Shown here in pieces: positions 1 to 10,000 of a DNA stretch of 64,000 bases. This stretch comes from Cloeon dipterum (taxonomy: Eukaryota > Arthropoda > Insecta > Ephemeroptera > Baetidae). The position numbers and the translations under genes were made by a program. The notes under the pieces are model-generated. The model was not told the DNA's origin, did not search any database, and saw only the letters and a list, made by a program, of their open reading frames with translations. The DNA is taken from assembly GCF_949628265.1 (NCBI RefSeq), contig NC_088787.1, positions 25,224,501 through 25,288,500 of the forward strand, given 5' to 3'. Numbering within the stretch: position 1 is the first letter of the stretch; the number at the start of each line of letters is the position of its first letter.

Positions 1-2969
1 GAAGTGGGTTGGACACTCTTGGCAAAAGAGTGCCGCCAGCTGCATCCGTCAAACCTCCAGGGCCTGGAGTGCCGTTGGAACCAGCTCCTTCAGAAAGTGG
101 CACTATGAAGCTATAATTACATAATGAAGTCTTTTTACTCACCTGGAGCATTTGGATCCGATCCAGCAGGGTTTGAAGGGCCAGAACCAACAAGAGTTGC
201 GGAGTTGGGACCGGCAGTTGAAGAAGGACCTGACCCGGCAGGGTTCAAAGGGTCTGCTATCGATGGATCATCAGGATTTGAAGGAATCATTATAGGGTTG
301 GAAGGGTCTATTGTATTTGATGGGTCCGACACGGCCGGATTCGACGGATCTGCAGGGTTTGATGGATCTAGAGGATTTTTTGGGTCCATAGGGTTTGATG
401 GGTCTGCTGGTTCTTTCCCTGGAGAAAAAGTTCCTCCTCCAGGGGCCGTGATTTTTGGTTTCGGTGGCTTTTGGTTTGACTTTGTTGTTTTGAGAAACCT
501 TGTAGAATTTTTGCTCGTCTTAGAGCACCGCACCATACCGCAGCACTTGATAATTTGAAATCGTCTTTTTTGTTTAGTAATCACGATGACAGTTCTGCGT
601 GGACTGCGCTTTTCAAGGAGGTGAATCTCCTTCATTGATGATGGTGCGAAATTATCTATAAATAAAATTACTTTTGTTGGCAAAACGATCATCCCTGTAA
701 ATAATTGTAACTATAATAATTATAAGTCTCAGCCAGCAGCCATGGATTTGGCCTAGCTGCAGCATCAACATTAGCCGCCGGATTAAAAGTTGAAAAAATC
801 GAAAAATATTAGGCCGTTGAGCATTGCTAAACTTCACTTTTATAAATCTTTCAACCTCTCACGGCAGCGGCAAAATTGCTCAGTCAGCCACCGCCGCCGA
901 GCCAAAATTCAGCAGAAGCCGCGGTTCATCCTGTAATCGCCAAAAATAACGAGGCAGAGACTTCTTATTATATTTGATATTTTAATTGGTACAAGCATTA
1001 AAACCTCGATTTTTCTCAACAAACTGTATTGAAATAGTGTTTTAAACGGTTTGTGTCTTTAAGTTTTCAGTCTTTTTTTGATTAGTTATAGGTCTTAGAG
1101 ATTTATGGAAAAATAATAGTGGATAAATGCTTTTACGTGATTCATCTAATTAAAGTGTAAGAGTCAACTCCGCAAATAAATGTGGTGCTCATTGAATGTG
1201 ATTTAAGTTACGAGCTCCATCAATGGGTTGTTGAACCAGCATATATATAATATGTATAGCCACTACAGGAAATTAATTAAATTTGAGGTCATCAAGTTTA
1301 ACTCGAATTCCCTTCATGCAATCCTTTCCTTAAGTACTTTATTTTAATTTAATATGGCAAATTTTAACCAATATCTGGACGAAAGCTAAAATTGACTTAG
1401 AGACGGAAAGCTTTTATGCGTTTCTTCCCTTTTGACGGCGCAATCCAGTACACGCTCTCCTTTTGTCGCGCCGCAAACTCTAAAATATCAGTTTGAGTGA
1501 GCAAAATCATTTATTATAGAAATTTCTTTCCGGTTTATATATATATATATATAATAGATATTTAGATATTGGGGTATATCCCTTGATAAAATCGACGCGG
1601 AATTTATCTGGGAACATTTTGAGACCAATTGCGTGCCGATCAGACCAAACCCCTAGGACAAGATAGAGTTTGAAGTTTGAAAACGTGATTTTTGCATTTT
1701 CTCTATTAGAATAACATGGAAAATTCACCATATTTTCTGCAAGGGAACCCTTGAAAGGTTTCCACCTGTTCCATCCCACGCGTAAGTTCATCTCCGGTCT
1801 GGAAACCAATTTTGAGGTTTTCCGCACACATAAAAAATTAAATTTGATTTTTTTACGGTTTTACGGCCATTGCGACACGTGAAAAGCACAAGCAAAAATG
1901 GTTTCCTTTATATGAAAATTCGACCGCTCGTTGAATAGTCGACCATGAACCCTCATCTCTTTTTCAAACTTTACCTGATAAACCCTAACAACAATAATCA
2001 TTAATCTTAATAATTATGCATGTACATGTTTAAAATGAGCAATAAAAATAGTAATAACAACCTTTTTCAGGGTACCCCGACCTCAGATTCTCTACGAGGT
2101 CGGTTTTTAATGCTTTTTTCAGCAAATTCGAGCATATTGGTTGATACTCGGCGAAGATTTTTCACAACCTACCCTGATGACCTTTGTCGTGGTACCGCTC
2201 CCTGAGATCGGTCCCAGACCAACCATTTGCAATTTTTCCATCGCCGACGACCATTTTGATGCATCACAGGCACATTTTACAGGAAAATAGCGATATAACG
2301 AACGCGCTTGTGGTGCATAAAATTTGAGATAATGGGTTCTCAATTGTAATATTGCGATTTTTCTTACGCCGTTTAACATTCTGACGTGTCATATGTGCGT
2401 TTCTATTGATGAAGCCTCGATGACGCACGCGAAAAATTTGATTATCATTTGAAAGCAACATTTTTTCGAGATCGTGAACATCCGCTCGGGATTTTTTGGG
2501 TTTGTTCAACATGATTCACGAAAAATAGCATAGTAGCGAAGTTTAAACGCGTGCGGCGCGATTGTCTCGATGGTCAGGCGACCGCAGGGAGAGAGGCGCC
2601 ATAAATACCAAATGTCCCTTGGGCGCAGCAAGTGCTTGTTGCCATAGTTATATAATAGTATACAAGTTGGACAATTAAATACCATACATATCGTGGTTTG
2701 CAAGTCCAATCGATAGTAAAATTAAAGCTATATTTTACTCTTCTACAGTTTAGATTCGATTGATTTTTCAATTGTAAGGGAAAATGCGATTTGTTTTATC
2801 ATCAAACCTGAATGAATTGGATAGCGAAGCAAGCTTTCATTGATGGCTTTTTCCTTGGCATAAACCTTTACCAACATTAAAATGATGAGTTTTGGTGAAT
2901 AGGCGCAATGGTTATAATTACCGCTGCTGCAAAAGTGAGTGCAACGAGGGCGAACGTGTTCGAAGTCAT
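1..2969 (-). CDS. Modular C-type lectin gene A, 5' part (cut by window edge)
   Basis: Exons read from the sequence are 2922-2969 (signal peptide MTSNTFALVALTFAAA, then a GTAATT donor), 2808-2865 (ending ...LLRYPIHS), 143-655 and 1-102 (continuing off the left edge). Phases agree across all joins. The 143-655 exon holds a basic segment (KRSPRR, KQKRRF, CCGMVRC) followed by DPSNP-type proline repeats; the last visible exon is Thr/Pro/Gly-rich. No lectin domain of this gene lies in the window, so the lectin call rests on the near-identical 5' exons of neighbouring gene B, which does continue into lectin domains. A second acceptor at 2853/2854 would give an exon shorter by four codons. The product is expected to be secreted. 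Confidence 0.75.
143..404 (-). repeat. DPSNP-type coding repeat, gene A linker
   Basis: Part of the large 5' exon of gene A. Codons for Asp-Pro-Ser-Asn-Pro and variants (DPLNP, DPKNP, DPSNT) recur with a period of about five to six residues, making an acidic, proline-rich and probably unstructured spacer. The opposite strand therefore shows a misleading GFDGS-type open frame. Nearly the same block is found in gene B; the block in gene C is related but strongly diverged. Confidence 0.85.
656..2807 (-). other. Large intron of lectin gene A with inserted sequence
   Basis: The matching intron in gene B is only about 470 bp. Both ends align with B: about 656-810 matches B 13969-14123, about 1280-1400 matches B 14137-14275, and the right end resumes at about 2795. 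The extra sequence in A is therefore about 470 bp at 811-1280 plus about 1.4 kb at 1400-2790. The larger insert contains a perfect 8-bp hairpin (CCGACCTC ... GAGGTCGG) near 2078-2104. I recognise no coding region or named transposon in it. Confidence 0.6.
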
Positions 2970-3588
2970 CACTAAATACCGCCTGAATTCATCAAAAGTG
3001 ATAGAGTCGCTTCGTGTTCGAATGCCCGTTGTTATAGAGAGGAAAAACTATGCTTGCTCAATTCGATTTCACCAAACAGTGCGAGAAAAGCGGATGCTGT
3101 TCTGTATATTTATGGCTTTGTGTTGTGCACAACTATACAGCGCGTGTGCATTTTGCTTTGTGCATCTCGCTTGACGCAAAACCAATATTTTATTTTATAT
3201 ACAGTAGCATTTCCCAATTTTTAAGGCCTGAGAGTACTATAACTAAAAACTTGCATGTTCATCATTCACTCACACAATGAATTTGATAACTATTATAGCT
3301 CCTCAGTGAATTATTGTTTTAACATCTATCAAATATTAAATTTGCGTGTTATTTGTTAGCCGCGCTCTATAAGGAAAGAAATAAACATCACTGAACTTAT
3401 GGCAAAAGATATAAAAAAAATTCACTCTCTCTACGCACACACATAGATCCTAAATAAACAACCTTAACGAATTCTCGGGATAAAACATGATATTTAATTC
3501 AATCATAATATTTTCTGAAAGGAAATCCCTGTTTGAAGTAAGTAATCACTTTGTTTGATTTGTTTCCATTTCAATTTTGCTTATTCAG
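2970..3588 (-). promoter_or_regulatory. Upstream region of lectin gene A
   Basis: This stretch lies upstream of the gene A start codon and is clearly homologous to 14600-15140 upstream of gene B. Both carry a TATATAAAATA-like stretch on the minus strand (here near 3186-3202) about 220 bp before the ATG. The conservation makes it a likely promoter, but the transcription start is not visible. Small open frames here on the plus strand look like chance. Confidence 0.4.
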
Positions 3589-4244
3589 TGTGTTGCGCGG
3601 GTTCCGCTTGAGAGCGACCCTGAAGCTGTGAAGGCGTTGGAGGCCTCGTTTGAAGTGGCTGTTTTGTACCTCAGGAAGTCATCACCAGAATCATAGGCGT
3701 TTCTTGTCGCCGCGCAGCTGGCCAATTATGGGATTCCGGAGATTGTTCAAACGGTGACAAATTTGGCTTTTTTGTTTATGTTAATTTGCGCCCTTCATTT
3801 AAATTTTGTGTCAAGTTTTTGAACATTTGAAGACGTATTTTCCAATGCTTCGTAAAAATAACCTCTTTGTGTTGATTTCAAATAACACAAGGAGAGTTCG
3901 AGAGTTGAAGGGCCTTCTGCATTGCTAATAGATATTCACAAGACAGTCTTTGCCTGACAAAATATTTAATGAATTAAAATTAATTATGATTAATATTATA
4001 TGCAGATAGTGTTCAAGAAAACTTTGTCGAAATGCGCCAGAGGGACAAAAACTTCAATGGCGATGATTTGCATATGTTGCTGAATTTGGCCAGGTAAATA
4101 ATATTCAAATGTGTGAATTAGTTTATAAACGAATTAAATCAAAACGGCAGGTTGCTAATACTGAGCACTCTAGCACAAAATCTGACTGCTGAAATCTGGA
4201 AGCGAGCGTGCGACATGGAAGGGGCGAGGAGGGCGCGACTTTAA
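3589..4244 (+). pseudogene. MCM-binding protein (MCMBP)-like 3' remnant
   Basis: Three exon-like blocks with splice sites: 3589-3753, 4006-4093 and 4151-4244 (ends in TAA). Translated pieces such as ANYGIPEIVQT, NFVEMRQRDKN, DDLHMLLNLARLL and AEIWKRACDMEGARRARL resemble the C-terminus of MCM-binding protein, which helps unload the MCM2-7 helicase from chromatin. It looks dead: an in-frame TAG sits at 3694-3696, the first and second blocks join out of phase by one base, and no upstream exons are visible. Because it keeps introns it is not a processed copy; it looks like a duplicated 3' fragment of a gene elsewhere. The family assignment is from memory of conserved C-terminal residues. Confidence 0.55.
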
Positions 4245-4508
4245 CATTAAGGTTAGGATCATCAATACCAAAGGAATCATGTTTGGATTTTGTAACAGTT
4301 CAGGAGCGCAGTCCTGCGCCCTTTATTTTTAGCCAAAAATTGTCAGTGGTTCAAATTATTATAATTTTTCATTATTTTTTTTACAGCAGAAAGATGGTTT
4401 TAAAATAAGAATTGAGTTTTCGCTCGTCTCAGCCACGCGTTGCATTCAATATTTTTATTTTCAAACAAATTGTTTTTTTCGTAATCCTGATACCAAAAGC
4501 TACTTGCT

Positions 4509-7085
4509 CTACACGGATTTTTCGCAAACGTAATAACATGGGTGCCCACAGCTAACGTCATACCAATGTCCGTCTCTAAAGCATTAGTTTGTCAGTTAAG
4601 TGAGATTTACTTTAAAATTAAAATAATACATATTGATCACGCAGTCCTCTGAAGCGAACGCTGCTGGCTCGTTCGGAGCCCAGCCAACGTAATCCAGTGT
4701 CGCGTTAGATTCCCATTTTGTGTAGTTGGACTGGCCTCTCTTGTTGAGTCCGGAGTAAACCCAATTTCCTTCAATACCTGCAACGGCCCCATGTACAAAC
4801 GTTGGAAACCACCTATTGTTTTAACCTTTTCTCATGATAGCCCACTGGACACAAAAGTTTTCCTGGACAGTCTCTGCAGACGCCAGCACCAATCCCTTGT
4901 CAACGCATTTCTGCTTTGCCGTGTCGTAGGCAACCTGACAGAAATTATATTCGAGTATTAAATTTTAAGTTTTTACAAGAAGCAATGTTTACAGCGTCAG
5001 GGAAAGCTTCAAATTGGCCTGTAAATCAATTACAGATCAGAAATATTTTTCTAGATTTGAGGAAAAGATTAATACCGGTTTTGCAATTGTCAGTTGGCGC
5101 AGGGTTAGACTCGCAAACGTATGAAATTGACGCTGTGCAACCTATCTCAACCCACAGAGAATTCCTTAAAATACCGGTTAGAATTTTAAATTCCATTTTA
5201 TCTGAACTCTCACTGGAATGCAGCACAGTGTGCTCCAGTCCAAGATTTCAAGTTATAGGAAGGAGCAAATCCTGAATAGTTCAATGGCACTCCATTTGCC
5301 CAGTACTGGAAGTACATGGATCCCATTTTGTTGAGTGAGTGCCACAGCTGCGCTCCCTTTTTGCCTTTAAATTATAGACAAGGAAGGAATGAATTGAATG
5401 TACACCGCAATTATAATAAGAAAAAATCACCCGCGGCGTAAATGAGAAATTGCACGCAATAATTTTCCTGTGGAGTTTCCAATGTCGCAAGATCTCCGTT
5501 ATTATTTTTGCAATCGTCCTTAGCGTCGATCCATTTTTTCTATTTAACAAAAGAGATACTTAGCGGAGTAATTATCAATATCGCTTTGAGCATTCCTTAC
5601 AGTTGCCGTCGAAATAGTATAGCTTGAAACTGCAAAAGGCGCGAGTGAGAATTATGAGGGAAGAAAATCAGTAAATAATATTACATCCATCGCACGGGTG
5701 TTTGAAATCATTGGTCTCGCACACGTAGCGCCAGGATAAGCCACAGGGCGAATCAACCCAGTGCTGATTGCTAATTGTTAACTCTTTGTCAGTTGGTCGC
5801 GTATTTACCAAATAGTAATTTTATACAGAAAAACTACGCAGTCCTCGGTAGCAAATGCTTCAGGGTTATTTACGTCCCAGTCGGTGTAGGTTAGCGCGCT
5901 ACCGCTCAGCCACTGGCTATAATTGCTCAGTCCGCGCTTGTCCATTCCTATCCAATGCTGAGTCACTCCGAATCCTTGAATAAAATCTTGAATGAGTTTT
6001 ATCTTTTAAAAATTTCCTGTGTAAAATATCGTATCACTGTATTGTAAAATATTGTGTATAGATTGAATCGAAGCACATATAAAAATAAGCTAAAGCTTAA
6101 AAAATGATTTAGTTTTTTATGCGTTGTCTCATGCATGGTACGATTTTGTTTTGCTTGTCAGAGTTGAGAGTTAAAATGTTTTTTATTTTCACGTCGTAAA
6201 AATCATTTTCTATTATTTCGATAAAAATTGAATCCTTCTCATGGTATTGAAAAACAGAAATTTCAATTATTAATAATGCTGTCACCAAAGCATAGCAAAA
6301 ACAAGTGTAGTAATCAAGTATAAGATTACCCATCTCGACCAGATACTGTCCCAAGCATAAATTTTCCTCGGGAGTCTCGGCACTAACGAGTGAGCTATTT
6401 TTCATAATACACTCGAACTTCGCGTCGTCGTATATTCTCTGTATAAATTGGAATTCATAGCATGGATTTAATATTTTTTTTTTAATATGGAAAATTGAAC
6501 AGAAACGTGTGTTTTACCGTGTCCGAGGAGAGGATAAACTTGTATTCTGATTACAGGTATCAATTACGAGAGGGCTACACACTAAAAGACAAAGTCATAC
6601 TAGCGCAGACGTCTTGCTTAGCTGGCGACTCACAAACGTAAATATTGGAGCCCATGCACGGTGTGTCGATCCACTCGTCGTTTCTATGAATTTGTTATTT
6701 CATTGGATACGATCGAGAAAAGTATGCATACAAGTAGGCTGCGCAGTTTTCAGTCTTCAGCTGAGCCGGTTCGCCAGCTTTCCAGGCGGTGAATGAGATG
6801 GAAGTTCCGTCAAACCACTGCAAATAGTTGCTCTGGCCGATTTTGTTCAAGCCGATAAAGACGATGCTCGCAGATTTTCCTGAATTTTAATTTAACACTT
6901 ACGGGATTTACAAAATGTTTGCGATATAAGCTTTAGGCTTACCAGCCATGGCGATTTTGTCTTTAATGCACGCGTGATCTTTGTCCGTTTTCACTGTGGC
7001 CAAGTCCGCTGATTTCAGTTTACACGCCGCCCTGGCTGCACCCCATGTTTGCGTGTCAGTTGAAATTGTGTACGTTGACGCCACT
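4509..7085 (-). repeat. Four-domain lectin unit 3 of gene B (domains 9-12)
   Basis: Domains 9-12 repeat the order and signature of domains 5-8. Domain 9 (about 6590-7085) has STDTQTWGAARAAC and GEPAQLKTENC. Domain 10 (about 5680-6560) has GMDKRGLSNYSQW and NNPEAFATEDC. Domain 11 (about 5070-5640) has LWHSLNKMGSMYFQYW and SYNLKSWTGAHC. Domain 12 (4509 to about 4945) has SGLNKRGQSNYTKW and YYVCEKSV. Gene C lacks this unit and stops after its domain 8, so the unit looks like an extra internal duplication in B. Coordinates are approximate except for the stop codon. Confidence 0.75.
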
Positions 7086-10000
7086 TAAAAACGGATTTTA
7101 AGAAAGTAAAGAGTTTCACAAGTTTTAAAGTCAAAGTTATTTTTCAAAAATCTAAAATTCTAACTCAATGTATTCATTATACAGAAATGTGAAATTAAGG
7201 CGCAAAAGGTTTGGATCGCAGTCTTATCTTGCTATAAAATTATATTTTATTTTGGCTTCAAAAAATCACTCACGTCCTTGACAGGGGTCCACAATCACAG
7301 CCTTTTCGCAAACGTAGTAGTTTCCCACAACGCAGTTAATATCATACCACTGGCCCTGTCTGAAAAGGCGAAAACTCTTCATTTTTATTGAGCCAAACTA
7401 CATGCAGTAAATCATACATGTTGAGCATGCAATCTTCACTGGCGAACCCTGACGGCTCGCCGGGCGGGAAGCTTCTATAAGTGAGAGGGGCACCGTTTTC
7501 CCATTTTGTGTAGTTAGTCTGACCGATTTTATTCAATCCGGTATAAACCCAGTTGTCATAAACGCCTAAATTGCAAACTTAAAATTTATATTTTTAGATA
7601 CACGAAAGTAAACAACCCTTTTTCAATATCGCTCTTTGAACGCAAATATTTTCCGTGACCGTCTCCATATTCGCAATAGCCATTCCTTTCGATTTGCATC
7701 TCAGTTTTGAAGTAGCATAATCGACCTTACGTCTTTGGTTAGATTCAATATTTAAAAACACAATGCAACTTACTTGCTCTGCGAACACTTCAAATTGTCC
7801 TGCGAATTGCTGCTTATAAATCACGCGTGAAATAACAATTTGATCCCTACCATCCGTGCAGATTTCTTTCGGACTAGGCTTTGATTCGCAAACGTACGGG
7901 ATCTCCCAGGTACAGGGAATGTCACCCCAAATACCACTCCTAGTATTTAATTTTCATTTTGAAACAGACCAGGCCTGTTAGAATAGTCTTACTCGAATCC
8001 TCCGCAATGCTCTCCAGTCCAAGACTTCAAATTGTAGCTCGGGTCAAAGTCACTGTAGGTGAGTGGCTCGCCGTTTGCCCATTGGATGAAGTAAACTGTG
8101 CCCAACTTGCTCAACGAATGCCACATCCGCTCGTCCTTTTTACCTGCATTCATAAACTTTTGACTAAAAAGTGTACAAAATTTTGCACATTGCGAATAAT
8201 ACGCTTCATGAAAACAATTTTAGAAATTTTTAATAGTAATTCTACATCGATTTCGTCTTGGATCATGTATCAGATTTTTTATTTAAAAATTAAATATCGG
8301 GCTTCATTTAATAACTTTTACCACCTCTAAATGCCAATTTTGTGTTCAAGCGTATCGATATAACGTAGCTTTGTTGGATTGTAATATAAGTGAAGTGCGC
8401 ATTACATTATTCTAAACGTCGCTCTAAATAAAAAAATATCTCCGATGCGATCCACTTATATTATTAGTAATATGGTAAATTTGATGTTCTAGTAGACCGA
8501 AGGTGTGTATTTAAAAAATTCAATCTATCCATTTTTCTTACCAGCCATATATATTTTATATCTGACGCAAAAATTCTCCTCTGGCGTCTCCATGGACACA
8601 AGATCTCCGCCCAGTTTCTTGCACTCCTCCGATGCATAAATCCAATTTTTCTGAAAGGTTGCAACTTACAAATATTAATGTGGTGATAGTTCGCATACTC
8701 ACGTTATTGTTTGTGACAATCGTGTAAGTGGAAACTAATAACAATATTATTAGAAGATGTTTTCTTTTAATTTTTAATTGCGTACAATCTTCACATGGGT
8801 CTTTGTAGTCGTCCTCGCACACATATCTGTAGGCTACTCCGCAGGGCGAGTCATGCCAGTGATGGTTTCTGAAGCACAACTAAAAATTCATGTCCCAAAA
8901 ATAAATGTAAAAACGAACAAGGCAACAGCGCAATGTTCGCTGGCAAATGCCTCAGGGTTGTTGACGTCCCAGTCCGTGAAAGTCAGAAGTTCGCCGTTGG
9001 ACCACTTTGTATGATTGAGGGTTCTTCTCTTGTCGAGACCGATTGTGAGTGGCGTGGACGACAACTCTTTGAACAATAATGTACGTCGTTTTTGTTTTTA
9101 ATATTTCGGCTTTTACCCAGTCCCGCGATGTACTGTTGCAAGCACATGCTTTTAGAGGGGTTGTCCAAATCCACAATCGTCATGTTCTTTTTTAAGCATT
9201 CGAACCGCGCATCGTCATACACTCTCTGCAGGTTTCACAAATTAAAATTTCCCGTAAAAACGTTTCTGTCATTGCCATATTACCGCTTCAGTAGATACTG
9301 AGAAGCTGTATTCTAAAATGGAATATAGAAAATGAGTTACGCATCTTTTTGGGAAAATTGGCTATTACTTGAGCAGACGTCGATAGGTGCTGGGGATTCG
9401 CAAACGTAAGCGTTCGATCCTTTACAATCGACGTCCATCCAGGCACCGTCTCTGCAATATTTACATGGGACCGTCTTGAAACGGTTAATATTTTAAATTA
9501 AAATCCCAACTTGTACGCAGAGCAATGTTCCGTCTTAAATTGCGCTGGTTCACCAGATTTCCAATAAGTCGCAGTCGGCGTACTTCCGCTGTACAATGAC
9601 GTATAGTTGCTCCAGCCCATTTTATTTAGACCGTGGAAAACGATGCTTGTAGTTTTTCCTGCGAGTGCACCAAAACGTGAATTTTAACCCACTATTAGAG
9701 TGTTTTTGAAATTCATTTCACCGGCCAAGTCGATTTTGTCCTTGACGCAAGCGTGCTCCTTCGCGCTGTCGATGCTGACCAGATCTCCGCCCTGCTTTTT
9801 GCACTCGGCTCTTGCGCCACCCCAGGTCTTTGTGTCGGTCGAAACTTTGTATGTGGAAGGCACTGTGAAAACATTGCAAGACTATTTTTATTATTTGATT
9901 TCCTCCGTTTTTTGCTGATATTTGTCATACATTTAATTTAAATCTGTTCTAAATATAATCCAACTCACAAAGTCTACATAAAAACAGTTTGACTTTGTGT

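Noticed and set aside
124-558. Long plus-strand open frame rich in GFDGS
   Set aside because: It is the antisense shadow of the DPSNP repeat exon of lectin gene A. The minus-strand frame has splice sites, phase agreement and homologues in genes B and C. The same applies to the plus-strand frame at 13437-13937.
2908-3280. Overlapping plus-strand open frames upstream of lectin gene A
   Set aside because: They cover the signal-peptide exon antisense and the promoter; the paralogous region upstream of gene B carries different frames, so there is no conserved protein.
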